Origin: Kalmusia sp. IMI 367209
Lineage: Eukaryota > Ascomycota > Dothideomycetes > Pleosporales > Didymosphaeriaceae
Length of the DNA: 64,000 nucleotides
Reading direction: 5' to 3'
Assembly: GCA_027946365.1 (NCBI GenBank)
Contig: JAPEUQ010000015.1
Coordinates: forward strand, 62,001-126,000
Shown here in pieces: positions 47,890-58,738 of this stretch. The notes under the pieces are model-generated. The model saw only the letters and a program-made list of their open reading frames with translations. It was not told the DNA's origin and ran no database searches. Each line of letters opens with the position of its first letter. Position 1 is the stretch's first letter. Made by a program: the position numbers and the translations under genes.

Positions 47890-49148
47890 CATTGGATTGA
47901 ATGGCCCCCCGATTTTTTCTTTCTTTTTTGTTTTGATAACGACGCGTGGATTTAGCGTGCAGGATACCCATTGTGGAGCTAGAATAGTTAATTTTTCGAT
48001 GTTTAGGGCATGCGAGTATGACTACGCCGGACCGGATGTCATGGGAGGGACTAGAGCTGCTTTGTAGCGATATATCTTTTTAGACATAGAGTGGCGAAGA
48101 CCCAGGAATGCCATCGGGATAAGCAAATTATCAGAACAATTTTTACCTACCACTACATATGTACTACTAAGCATTGAAAGGCTATACGTAGTGTTGAAGC
48201 ATAGCAGCGGTTCCCTCTTGTTAAAATGCCTCTAATGTAAGACGATTTCAATAAGAAGCTCCTTGGACGCTATCATATATCTTGAATGATAGCTGAATAA
48301 GACCTTCGCTATGCATCACAGAGTCTGAGCATTGGTCATATAAAATGCCAATTTGGTACGCGTGTGTGTCTGATTGATTGAATGCTTGCGTCGTACAGTA
48401 GTCATCTCAATGCGCGGTGCATCATAGGGCGCGATTGATCGTTCTAGATAGTGTGTTTCACAGGCTCGATAAGCTTGACTCACATGCCGCAAGAATTTAG
48501 GGCGGCGGCTCGCATATCTAGTACATTATTTTAGTACTACAATAGATCATATTGAACTGTCTCGGAAGCGTCACCTAAGACATGTGCGTATCTGGCCACT
48601 CGCTGGAAGAGAATAGCTTGACGTCAGACTGTGAGGATGAGATTCTCGGATTGTAATGAAACCCCAGTCCACGAAGGAATGATTATATCGTCAGAGGTAG
48701 TACAAGAATAGAGCAAAGCTCTCAGCCATAATTCGTGGCACATAGTGTTAGTAATTAAAGTGGTATACGTGAAATTATTCTTTCAGATTCACGCAAAGGA
48801 TGTCCCCTAAAAGCAGCTATTGGTGCCAATTCTACATTGTATCAGCTTGTGCCAAATGATAGAAAGGCCTTGGACCAACGTTCGTTTTATACTAGAAGAT
48901 ATAAATGCAATGCGTCTTGCGAACGCAATGTGTTGCGGTGTGTCTACAGCAGCCAGTCACACGATCCGCTTGCGTACAACTCCTGCGGATGATACCATGT
49001 CGCATCCTCGTAAGACACGAGTGACATTCCAATACGCATCCAGAGCCTCATCGAGTCAGGTTAAAGATAAGGCGGAGATTTTCCTATTTGTTATTGCGAT
49101 CGATATTTTTTGACTGGGACTTCGCTCAACCGACTTCAAACATGAGCA
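47890..49148. other. Gene-free stretch of about 1.25 kb
   Basis: AT-rich with stops in all frames; no repeat, RNA gene or coding exon was recognised. Confidence 0.5.
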
Positions 49149-50220
49149 ATGGCCGGCCATCAAATCAGCCTGTATACCAGTATCATCATCACATGGATTC
49201 CAGCTTTCTTGACACTGATGCTACGGTGTATCGCTCGTCGCAGGACCCAGAGGGATTTTTGGTTCGATGATTTCTTCTGCGTGTTTGCTTTTGTAGGTTG
49301 ACAAATCTTCCAAAACTTACTTGTTCATCGAATGACTGATGAAGACGATTCGAAAAGATATTTGCGACTGGATACTGCGCTATTTTGTTGCACTGTAATA
49401 GATGTGATCCAAAGCACCTCAAACTCGACCTTGAGGAGCTGACATTCACAATACAGGGACACTCCATTGGTCACTCGGCAAGATGATGCCTACCTCGCTC
49501 GATCTCATGACGAAAGAATCCATACTATATCATTCAAGGATTCTTGCATTCTTCAATTCGTTATGCTATGCCTTTTCGCTCGCATCTTCCAAAGCGTCTA
49601 TCCTCTTATTATACTGGCGACTATTCAAATACACAGCCAAACGTTTGCCTATACTGGTGTTGCTGACTTCATCATTTGTGTGGATTATGATGCGGACATT
49701 CATGTTAATCTTTCGCTGCATTCCGGTATACGCAATTTGGAATCTCACCGTCGCGAATGCCGAATGCAACATCAATAGTGGGGATTTTTTCTTTGCCACT
49801 ATTCTCACACACTGTATTATGGAAGTCGCTATCCTGATCCTACCCATCGCTGAGGTCTTCAAACTTCGCGTGCACCTCAAAAAGAAGTTTGCGATCGCCG
49901 GTTCTTTTGTCCTGGGAGTCCTGTAAGTCTTCCTCTCTAATTCGTGTTGGTAGAGCACTAAATACCCACTGTAGCGTCTGTGTCGCATCGGTTTGTGCTT
50001 TAGTGGCATTAATCAGATACGATGCAGAAACAACGCAGATGCCTCATGACTATGCCATGTATTGCGTCTATGGGGCGCTTGAAGTCAACATGGCGATAGT
50101 CTCTGGTAAGAATATTGAGCTGGGATATCTCTCCAAGTGAACATTGACTCGGGCCTATTAGGTTGTTGTCCGTTACTTCGCCCGCTCTTTCGATGCTCAT
50201 CTTCGACACAATGTCTCTGA
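49149..50220 (+). CDS. PF20684 rhodopsin-like membrane protein, short or damaged tail
   Basis: Four exons, 49149-49296, 49457-49922, 49975-50105 and 50162-50220, give 267 residues, well below the 350-400 usual for the family. RDFWFDDFFCVFAF carries the D-D motif, SLGKMMPTSLDL matches the G-x-G-x-H region, and KASILLLYWRLFKYTAKRLP, AECNINSGDFFFA and EVAILILPIAEVFKLRVHL are typical helices. The end SGCCPLLRPLF is the normal last motif, after which a stop comes at once. The neighbouring frame carries a Ser/Asn-rich tail, NVSDSLKSSQNASGN, ending at TAA near 50283, so a one-base change in the TTTC run probably cut the tail. The first intron (161 bases) is the least certain part. Confidence 0.65.
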
Positions 50221-50959
50221 TTCGTTGAAGAGCAGCCAAAATGCCAGTGGTAACACGATCAGTTTGCCTGCATCAAGCAAATAACAGGGCTCAGCACTGA
50301 TCCAACGCAGTCATTGAGAATACATACATGGAGCGATAAAGTCTATATCAAGAAAAATAAGATCATATTTACAAAACCTTTGGATTAGCAGAATAGCTGC
50401 AAGTCATGTCCACATCTTCAAACTTGTACGCTATAACACCAAAAACCTAATGAAGACTGAGCGAATCGCCGTCTCCGGAAGTATTAAGTCCAGGAATGAT
50501 GGTATGATATGGCCTTTTCCCCCTGTCGTATAGTCCGGTCCAAGGTCAAAATTCGATCCCTGATTCTAATCCGCATCCTTTGGGTATCGTTCAGGACCCA
50601 AATTCTCGGAGGTTAGAGTTGTTGAAGCTCATATCGTTTCCATTCTCGTCACTTACTGCAAAATACACTGTATCACTCTAATTCTGTTACGCACTTGGAT
50701 GAAGCTGCCCCTTGGTGTAGCATACGGAGATATAGTAGAGGAACGGTATGTCAGATGACGACGTAGACATGCTGTAGGCGTACTCTTTAATATAAATAAC
50801 GGTAGACAATACGCATGTAAGATATACGTTTTTGTGTGATTATGCACACGAATTTGGCTGTCGTTGTTTAGCAATGAAGAGTAGTAGGAGCAAAGGTTCG
50901 TGACGCTGATGGCGCAACAGCTGCCTAGTGGGGATTATGGGAAGTGGGGAAAGTGTCGG
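50221..50959. other. Intergenic stretch
   Basis: Contains the probable lost tail of the upstream gene (to about 50283) and otherwise no coding signal. Confidence 0.45.
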
Positions 50960-51275
50960 TAGCTGCTCCCGCACATTGAATCACTCTTCAACAGCGAGCC
51001 AGCTGCTCAAGAGGCACTCGAGGCATGGGCGCAGGTGCTCACAAACGCAGCGTAGTATCTGTATATGCGAGGGAGCTACAGCACCACGCAAGAAATAGCA
51101 GCAAACGCGCTTGCCGCTAGAGAGGAGGCACTAAGGTCAGACGACCAACATTGGAGATGCTGGAGTTGGTGCTGCAGCACCAGGCAAAGTACGACGAAGC
51201 ATAGAAGCTCAATCGGGGAGTGCTGGAAGGGAAGGAGATGAAGCTTGGGCCGCAGGACCCAGGAACGTGCAGTAA
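50960..51275 (+). pseudogene. Relic of a TPR-repeat protein (NLR-like, NB-ARC/TPR type)
   Basis: The frame from 50963 reads LLPHIESLFNSEPAAQEAL, then AWAQVLTNAA, a TAG where tryptophan is expected, then YLYMRGSYSTTQEIAANAL and AAREEAL. After a one-base frame change near 51152 a second repeat reads LQHQAKYDEA, another TAG, then KLNRGVLEGKEMKLGPQDP. These are kinesin-light-chain-type tetratricopeptide units as found at the C-terminus of fungal NB-ARC or patatin/nucleotidase-domain NLR-like proteins. Only about 100 codons remain, and no upstream nucleotide-binding domain is visible. The remnant is therefore a dead fragment of a gene family with roles in self/non-self recognition. Confidence 0.75.
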
Positions 51276-51543
51276 GATAAGCGAGGTACAAGATCTAAAA
51301 ACCGGTACCGTTTAGTACTGTATACAATATGTCTGATCTTGACCCACTCTCGGGGTCCGCGGAAGACGAAGCCTCCTTCTCAAACCCAGTGGAAGCCAGC
51401 ATCATCTCGGGCTTAGCGGAGACAAGCATTTTTAAGACCGATGAGGAGTCGAAAATTTTCGAACAAGTGAATTATCTGTACAAGTCAATTGAAATTGGAA
51501 CGGTCAAAGCAGCTACTCGCGCATTGTAGTATCTATTGTAAGG
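51276..51543. other. Short spacer with a 66-codon frame
   Basis: A plus frame at 51329-51529 (MSDLDPLSGSAEDEASFSNP at its start) is acidic and has no known domain. It could be part of the decayed gene upstream or chance. Confidence 0.3.
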
Positions 51544-52692
51544 ATGGTGAAAGTCGCGATCGCAGGAGGCACAGGAGCCGTTGGACAAGCGCTAGCAGAG
51601 ACTCTAGCTCAACAGACTACACACGAAGCCATCATTTTGACACGTCAAGTAATAGTTGAGTCCCTTTTCCATTCGTTTGTACGATGCTCATTGTATCAGG
51701 AGACAAACAATGGCTTCAATGCGCTACCTACGATTAAAGTCGACTACAACGATATTGACAGCTTGACTACTGTCCTCGAAGGAAATGGCATTAATACCGT
51801 TTTCTGCGCATTTGCCATCTCTGGGACTTCACTGAAGATATCGCAAATGAATTTGATCAAGGCTTCATCAGCTGCATCAACAGTGGCCAGATTTGTTCCT
51901 ACCAGTTACAGTATCGATTATCCAAGAGAGTGAGCATCTTCCCCGGCACCTATACATGGATGCTGTACTGAGCAGTCTATATGTAGAGGTGTTCAGATAT
52001 TGCCACCGCTGCAAGATTACTTCGACTGCCTAGATGAGCTTGCAAAGACAAATCTTGAGTGGTCTGTAGTTTTGAACGGCATCTTTCTCGATTATTACAG
52101 TGGGCCACCTATCAAGTCGTATTTGGCACCCAATGCTTTCGCCATCGATATGGAGAACAATGAAGCAGCTATTCCAGGCACAGGCGATGAAATGATCACA
52201 TTCACGCATACGTTTGATGTGGCCAAATTCTTGGTGGCTGCGCTCGATCTAGACGTCTGGCCAAGGGCTCTCCGCATCTCTGGTGACGAAATAACATTCA
52301 ACGAGTTCGTCAAGCTAGCGCAGGAGATCAAGGGTGCGTATAACCTAATAGAAGAAACGACTTTGTGATGTTAACGGCGACGTGGTCTAGAGAAACCATT
52401 CGAGATCGCCTACGATAGTGTTGAAAAATTGAAGCGATTTGAGATAACGGAACTCCCCTCGCATAGTCTTTTGTACTCAAAATTTCCTAGGTCAAGGTTT
52501 CAGTGGTTCCAATCCATCTTCGAGTCATGGACAGTTGAAGGACTGGCTCACATCCAGACAGAAGGATCGCTGAACAAAAGATTTCCAGTCCTGAAGACGT
52601 TGAGTGTCCGCAAAATGTTGGAAAAGTGCTGGGGTAAACATGGAAGACCAATGACGATGAAAGTTGGTGAATTTTCCTCTGTTGACTCTTAG
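51544..52692 (+). CDS. NmrA-like / isoflavone-reductase-family NAD(P)-binding protein
   Basis: Four exons, 51544-51648, 51700-51929, 51987-52333 and 52391-52692, give 327 residues. The dinucleotide motif is at the very start (VKVAIAGGTGAVGQALAETL), followed by TVFCAFAISGT and the region ARFVPTSYSIDYP. The substrate part contains NLEWSVVLNGIFLDYY and FTHTFDVAKFLVAAL, typical for the family. Members either reduce aromatic or phenolic substrates with NADPH or act as redox sensors like NmrA. Intron 1 is 51 bases, a multiple of three and free of stops, so an unspliced form would add 17 residues. Function here is unknown. Confidence 0.85.
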
Positions 52693-53749
52693 AATTATGC
52701 TTCGTTTGATCAATATGTAACAAGTACTAAGGAGCGATAGCTGCAAGATCGCGGGGTCACAAGCTAGCAATCTTCCATTGCATGATTACGAGCCAGTTAT
52801 ATCTAGATAAGCCCACCTTGCCATTGCACCAAGGCTGTTCAGAAATCCACGTGACGAAGTCTGCCCCATCTTCCGCTTCTTGGTGTCCAAAAGTAAGAAG
52901 ATCACCTTCTGATGACTATGCTCCCCGACTATCAGGATTGACGATCGCATATCCTCGTGAACACCGAATGCTGGATCAGGTGCTTCCCATTTTTGGCGCC
53001 CCGAGAGTTGGTTTCACGGAACGTCTACTCGCAAGGGCAAATCATCCAGTGTTGTCATGCCCCTTTGTTTCCCGTATGGACTCCTTCTTTGCTCAAGGTT
53101 TGACTCGCTTACTCTAGTAGTTAACTTAGGATAAAGAGACTTTAAATCTAGCTGTCAACCATTCAAAAGTCTAATCCTTATGTATAGGCACCATTAGCTT
53201 GACGTACGTTATTATAGTATCTTAACAGGTACGCGAGCATCTTGTAGGACGCTACTGCTCCTTGTCACCTGCGAAAAGTATACGCCTACCTCTTCGCGCT
53301 TGTCATGACCGCTATGTATCATAGGATAGCATAGGGAAGGCGCGAAAATATCCGGATCGGTGCTTACACGGGGATTTTGACGAGAATCCACGCTGAGAGA
53401 GAGGCATTCTGATACAGTAATCCACCATATAGCTCTGAAGTGTGTGCATTCATCGGAGGCACAGATTCACTGAGGATTAGACGGTAGCCGGAGGCCGAGT
53501 GAGATTTTCCGTAATCTATGGAGTGAAGCTAGCGCGTTGCGAGTTGAGCTTCGAAATGTAGGTACGCTTACTGACTCGACCAACTGACAAAGCCCCGCTA
53601 GCGTCTGGCGAGGAAGTCACCTCACGAGGTTTAACTCTGCAACTAAATCGCCCGCTAGGAATATTGGACCTTGAAATTAAAACATCGATAGCTATTACCA
53701 CGCAGCAATTATCTTGTCTGCAAGACTGTCATTCGGCGAGTAACAAGAC
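52693..53749. other. Gene-free stretch, AT-rich in part
   Basis: A 111-codon plus frame at 52782 has no domain. Bases 53110-53240 are AT-rich. It holds the promoter of the following SDR. Confidence 0.45.
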
Positions 53750-54637
53750 ATGGCTCCGGATCGTCTCGCCTCTTTGCGCGACAAAGTCGCAATTGTCACC
53801 GGTGCTGGCGGTGGCCTTGGTCGGAAATATGCTTTACTTCTCGCGTCATACGGCGTCAAAGTCATTGTAAATGATTATGGTGGATCCCTTGACGGACAAA
53901 GAGGAACTATCTTACGCGCTCAAAGCGTTGTGGATGAGATAAAGGTGGTGGAAGGCGAAGTGATACCTGATGGACACGACATTTCCTCCAAAAAAGAGAT
54001 ACAGGCAATGGTCGATGGTGCAGTATCTGCATTCGGCACCGTCCACATATTGATCAACAACGCGGGCACTGCTGGTCAATTCAGCTCACACGACAATGTC
54101 AATATCTCATCCTTCAGAAGAACATGGGAGATTGCGGCCCTAGGAACCATCCTTACCATCTCTACCGTCTACCCAATCATGGAGAAGCAGCACTACGGGC
54201 GCATAATAAACACTTCTTCAGACTCAATTTACAGCTTCGGTGCGGGCGGCGATACTGCATACACATCATCAAAAGTCGCCGTCTTTGCCACTACAAAAGA
54301 CCTTGGTCGATATAGCGAGAAGCATGGGATCAAGATCAACGGCGTGCTTCCCTCTGCAGTGTCCCGCATGTCGGACTTGTCTCCTCTCATCAAGAAAATC
54401 ACGCGGACATATTTTGAGACGTCAAAGGTGGCTGTCTTTGTTGCTGCACTTGCAAGCGAAGAGTGCCCTGTTTCTGGAGAGCTTTTCAGCGTCGGAGGAG
54501 GACGGGCGGCAAGGACCACGTTCGTGACATTTCCAGGGCACTCAAACGAGACTACCGCCGAAGGATACTTGGCTAATTTTGACGAGGTCATGGGAAAAAT
54601 CGAAGATTGCTACGTGCCCACAAGGTGCCTGGATTAG
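53750..54637 (+). CDS. Short-chain dehydrogenase, similar to the SDR domain of peroxisomal MFE-2/17beta-HSD4
   Basis: Single exon, 295 residues. KVAIVTGAGGGLGRKYALLL is the nucleotide-binding motif; VIVNDYGGSLDGQ resembles the V-N-D-x-G-G signature of the dehydrogenase part of peroxisomal multifunctional enzymes. ILINNAGT, the serine in IINTSSDSIYSFG and YTSSK complete the catalytic set. It lacks the hydratase and sterol-carrier domains and a peroxisomal C-terminal signal, so it is a free-standing relative with an unknown alcohol/ketone substrate. The C-terminal 40 residues are extra relative to a minimal SDR. Confidence 0.88.
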   Translation: MAPDRLASLRDKVAIVTGAGGGLGRKYALLLASYGVKVIVNDYGGSLDGQRGTILRAQSVVDEIKVVEGEVIPDGHDISSKKEIQAMVDGAVSAFGTVHILINNAGTAGQFSSHDNVNISSFRRTWEIAALGTILTISTVYPIMEKQHYGRIINTSSDSIYSFGAGGDTAYTSSKVAVFATTKDLGRYSEKHGIKINGVLPSAVSRMSDLSPLIKKITRTYFETSKVAVFVAALASEECPVSGELFSVGGGRAARTTFVTFPGHSNETTAEGYLANFDEVMGKIEDCYVPTRCLD

Positions 54638-55096
54638 GTTTCATACTCGATCAAGCATGCAACAGGAGAAGCTCCAGGAAACAAGTCAGCGGCGCGAGTC
54701 AGTAACTTTAATAAACGCTAGGGTAAATCTCTACTAGATTATCGTATCCATACACGTAATATACAGTTCCACGTAACGATAATTAGAGCTTAATGTATCA
54801 ATAGGATAGTCTTTAATAAGTCTAAAAAATGGACTTACTTTCACGCCTAGTACTCTCTTATAGAATCATTTTAAGTATGTTCTAAACAATCTCGCTATAG
54901 TATAATAAGTACTTTAAAAATAAGTAATATAATTCGAGGTAAATATTTATTTTATACTCCCTGAATTTATTATACACTAAGATCACATTACTATGTCGTA
55001 TTAATCAGCATCTGCTCGCAACATACAAGGGCATCAAGGTGTCCTCTTGTCACCCGAGAAGCCATACAAGAATTGAATATTAAATATTTCTTTTAC
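54638..55096. other. AT-rich stretch with RIP-like composition
   Basis: Nearly all A and T from about 54710 to 54990, with TA-rich words and stops in every frame. No gene. Probably an old repeat degraded by C-to-T mutation. Confidence 0.5.
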
Positions 55097-57244
55097 CTAT
55101 CTTAAAACTAGGACACTAGGTTCGTCTCTCACTAATGCAAAAAAGTCCTTACGCACGTTCCATGCAGCTCCAACCCGTCGGTGAGTTCCATCGCCGCAAT
55201 GCTCCAACAAAAGCATAGTTGTTTCCCCTATTTCAAGAGCAAACAACTTCATCTGACCAGATTGCACTCTTGGGACGTCATGTCGAAAATCGAGCTGACC
55301 AACAACTTCCTGTTTCCGATCTTCATACACCAAAACACGACCTGATGTAGGTTCTAAAGCGTGCATGTCCTGTTCGGGTTTAGCTGCAAAAGTGAATCTT
55401 TCTTCTCCATTCACTGGTCTGCTGACATTTGACCAGTCAACACGAAGAGACGATGGCTTCCATAGCGAGCGCACGCGTCCCGTCACGCAAATTTCCTTGG
55501 TTAGCTGCCCCTGTTTGATAGCAGTCTCTACATCAGTATGAACTCCCGGAGCCTTAATGTCGTTATCAGGAATCCGGTCGAAAACGGCCGACCGAGCACT
55601 TCTGACATCCGTTTCAATCGCAGTCCGCAACGGAAGCGCAGCCCAAGACCATGACGGCCACCCTGGCGTCATGGGAATGACCTTTTCACCATCAATGTGG
55701 ACGGCTTCCTTGACTTTCCAAGCGAGTCCTTCTGCTATGTTATTGGCCCAGAGACCAGCCAGATATTCATCCATAGGATTCGCACTCAAATACTTTGCGG
55801 CCAGACCAGCCAAGGCTTTCAATCGATCTTTTGAATTGGTCAAGTCTCGTAGCGCATATGACTTTACAATGTCCGCCCAGAACACGTGTAGGTCACCTTC
55901 ACTGGAACGACAAGCCAATAGGAACTTCTGCGACTCCGGCATTTCGGTACTATTGTCTGATGCTGCATATACTGGTCTTTGCTGCTTGGTGGCTTTCTGA
56001 GAATATTCAGGCTTCAGTTCCACCTCATGAACCGTAGCACAAGACCAGTAAACCCTACTGCTAGAAACATACAGCATCCGAGGACTCAATCTCTCTTCTT
56101 GGAGGGTCCATGCTCGTTCTGCGAGCGGCGATCTTAGCCGTAACTTGTTCAATGACATATCCGTTGTCGTCAACCATTGTCCGCCAAGTCGACATGGCTC
56201 TGTCCTTTGAATCCAGGCCTCGCGCTGGTCGAGCAATTTCGCCGTGGCCCGGGTGGTGGCACAAGCACACAACGTAAAGAGCGCATTGGAATATACCAAA
56301 TGCATCGTCTCAAAGCCTTCGCCTGTATCCTGATTGATACATAAAGTATCAATCCAGGCATAGCGGATACCCATCGCATGAACCATGTAAAGCGCGTCAC
56401 GCACAGTGGTGGGGAGTTTGGAAATTGGAAAAGGCTGACGACAACGGTCATCCAAGTTCTTTTTACCAGTCTTTCCTCGCTTAATCTCCTCCACTTCGGT
56501 GTCTGATAGGTCTTTCGGATTGCCCCAACAGTAACTCAGTGCCACATATTCGCAATTTCCCGACGGGTTCTCGCGTAATTGTATGAAGTCGGACGACAGG
56601 ATTTCAATCAGTAGTCGTGGATTGTCGCTGCTGTACTTCAAGTTGTCGCAACGGCCGATATGGTTGCTGCAGCAATTATTCAACCATGCCTTTGCCTGTT
56701 CAAGCACAGCAGCGTCGCGACCGTTGGGATGTAGAGCAAGGTGCGCCACTTCATTATGGCTGTTACAATTGACCACTCCAGCAAGTCCGGGGGCGTCTTC
56801 GATCTCTACCGTCAAAAATATACCGGGTTTGCCGTCTGTAGAAGTGGTCTCCTGCCAGTTTATAGTTACCTCGCCTTGCGTCTTTCTGATTTTGTCTACT
56901 CCGTCGAAGGTAATTTCTTCCAGGAGAAGGGATTGTCGGAACACGCGGCAGATCTCACACCTGCTGGCGCAATTCTCCAGTTCGTGGAAGCTGTTGTGTA
57001 GAACAGTGGACGGTATCCTTTCTTTGTGATTTTGCCGCAGCTCAATATTCCACCGGATCAGGTGCTCGACTCTGTTGCAGCCCACACATTGGTTAAGCCG
57101 GTCAGGGTTCCGTTCCGTGTACGTCAAAGGTCTAGGAGACTTGGGAGACTTGGGAGATTTGGGCGATTTGGGCGACTTGAGCCATTTCGGACTCAACTTG
57201 CCCTCGCTGTCTGTATGTTCGGAGAAGAGATTGTGAAGACGCAT
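55097..57244 (-). CDS. HET-domain protein with N-terminal KSP repeat
   Basis: Single exon, 715 residues. After a short start, K-S-P tripeptides occur five times in a row (about residues 23-37). A Cys-containing region (NQCVGCNRVEH, CEICRVFR) follows. The HET domain spans about 235-400: YVALSYCWGNPKDL, then LPTTVRDALYMVHAMGIRYA with WIDTLCINQD, then LAERAWTLQEERLSPRMLYV. The C-terminal third is unassigned. HET proteins trigger cell death when incompatible hyphae fuse, or act as general immune-like effectors, but many copies in a genome have no known partner. The KSP repeat looks like a linker and its length could vary between isolates. Confidence 0.9.
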   Translation of the reverse strand: MRLHNLFSEHTDSEGKLSPKWLKSPKSPKSPKSPKSPRPLTYTERNPDRLNQCVGCNRVEHLIRWNIELRQNHKERIPSTVLHNSFHELENCASRCEICRVFRQSLLLEEITFDGVDKIRKTQGEVTINWQETTSTDGKPGIFLTVEIEDAPGLAGVVNCNSHNEVAHLALHPNGRDAAVLEQAKAWLNNCCSNHIGRCDNLKYSSDNPRLLIEILSSDFIQLRENPSGNCEYVALSYCWGNPKDLSDTEVEEIKRGKTGKKNLDDRCRQPFPISKLPTTVRDALYMVHAMGIRYAWIDTLCINQDTGEGFETMHLVYSNALFTLCACATTRATAKLLDQREAWIQRTEPCRLGGQWLTTTDMSLNKLRLRSPLAERAWTLQEERLSPRMLYVSSSRVYWSCATVHEVELKPEYSQKATKQQRPVYAASDNSTEMPESQKFLLACRSSEGDLHVFWADIVKSYALRDLTNSKDRLKALAGLAAKYLSANPMDEYLAGLWANNIAEGLAWKVKEAVHIDGEKVIPMTPGWPSWSWAALPLRTAIETDVRSARSAVFDRIPDNDIKAPGVHTDVETAIKQGQLTKEICVTGRVRSLWKPSSLRVDWSNVSRPVNGEERFTFAAKPEQDMHALEPTSGRVLVYEDRKQEVVGQLDFRHDVPRVQSGQMKLFALEIGETTMLLLEHCGDGTHRRVGAAWNVRKDFFALVRDEPSVLVLR
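57128..57178 (-). repeat. In-frame 9-bp minisatellite coding K-S-P units
   Basis: Units of nine bases (on the plus strand variants of GACTTGGGA and GATTTGGGC) are repeated about five times inside the HET gene. Third-base differences between units show the array is not brand new. Confidence 0.8.
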
Positions 57245-57983
57245 CGTTCAGCCTTGCGAGCCATCTCGGGGTCCGGAAATCGAGAAGACATATCGTTTTG
57301 GTTGCTCAGCCTTGTGACGTCTGCGGTCATTGCAAGGTGGCACAGAACGCATGCGATGCTGGAGCTAGTGCGTAAAAATCTAGTCTGCTGACCAACAAGC
57401 AGCAGGAGAAGCCACAGATTATATTTCGTGCGTAAAAACAACGTAGGCACTGACGCAAGAGTGCAACTCATGCCAATGGGGATCAAGGCTCGGCGTGAGC
57501 ACACGAACGCCAAGATGCTCACGACGGAGGGCAAACCTTCCTTCCGATTCTGGACCCCAAAATTTCCAAGGTTGGTTTAGGTTCGCAAACGACTTACCTA
57601 TTGCAGGCTTCAAGGCAAATTGGCCCTAGCGGTGATTTACACATGCTTCCTCTTTGCACAGCACCAAAGGCATACAGCCCCCACCACATCGGTGTTCCAC
57701 GATTGGACGATTCGCTCAGAAACGCCAAGCAGAGAGCTGAACGATGATTAGGCATCCCAAACATGCGCAGCCTCCGGATTGTGTTTATCGGTAAGGGATG
57801 TCCGCGAGCGTCATAGCTATGACCTAAGCCTTTTAAGACGCACGTGTGAAGGTATAAGTCCAAGAAAGCCCTGCCCCTCGCGCTTCCAGTCCATCGACAA
57901 GACATCTACCTACGTCTAGTGTCCTTTTGGTATCAGTAATCCTTTACCGCAGGCCCGTTTCACAAAACGTGAGAATCGACAGC
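57245..57983. other. Divergent intergenic region
   Basis: About 740 bases with no supported frame; holds promoters of the HET gene and the small membrane protein. Confidence 0.45.
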
Positions 57984-58738
57984 ATGGTCGGCTTTTCTTT
58001 TGGGCGCAAAACGTTATGGCAGTATTCGCATAGCGTGTCTATCTTATTTGCTGTTCTCCTCTTCACTGCCGGCTTTCTCTGCACCCTGCTCTGGACGAAT
58101 GACATTGTGCACACTGAAACTAGTGTCGGAGGCGCTATGACGGGCACATTTACACAGTTTAGCCCAGCAGTCTCGACCTTCAGTATCACCTACCAAGTGG
58201 TGCGTAGTCTGGATGTTCGCCACTTCATGTGCTCTGCTGAATCCTGTTGCTGTAGGCCATCTTCGGTACGGCATGGAATGCGATTCTATTCGTCACGCTG
58301 CTCGTCTTAGAGCGCGACGCCTTGCCGATATCTACAACCCGTCTACGCTACGAGATTGAGAAGTCGGCATGCATTGTTGCTGTCGTTGGAAATGCCGTCT
58401 ATTCCGTTGCTTGCATCGCATTGATGGGAACACTTGCACAGTTGGCGGCCAGCGCCAGCACAGTACCAAGAACTGACATCGATCTCAAAGTGGCGGAGGC
58501 GGTGGCATCCAGTGGCAATGATCGCCGAGCAGGACAAGGGGTGACTGCCGCTATCGCAGGCCTCGCAGCGTAAGTTCGAGCTATCCTAGTAATGATTCGA
58601 GCATTATTAATACTAAACAGAGCTGCGGCTGTGTGGGCGTGTGTCATGGACTGGTTGCATGCGCAAAACAGTCGACACAGACGAATCATCAAAGATGAGC
58701 CGCAAAACTCCAGATCCGACGCGGGCAAGCAAGCATAG
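57984..58738 (+). CDS. Small multi-pass membrane protein of unknown function
   Basis: Three exons, 57984-58196, 58256-58569 and 58621-58738, all in phase, give 214 residues. Four hydrophobic segments are visible: SILFAVLLFTAGFLCTLLW, FGTAWNAILFVTLLVL, ACIVAVVGNAVYSVACIALM and AAIAGLAAAAAVWACVMDWL. A charged tail rich in Arg, Lys, Asp and Asn ends the protein. The layout resembles fungal MARVEL-like or SUR7-like small membrane proteins, but I see no decisive motif. The consistent splice phases support a real gene. No link with its neighbours is apparent. Confidence 0.7.

Noticed and set aside
49380..49456. Extra exon DPKHLKLDLEELTFTIQ in the 49-kb PF20684 gene
   Set aside because: It resembles the family loosely but cannot be spliced in frame to the following exon; the SLGKMMPTSLDL segment already fills that position.
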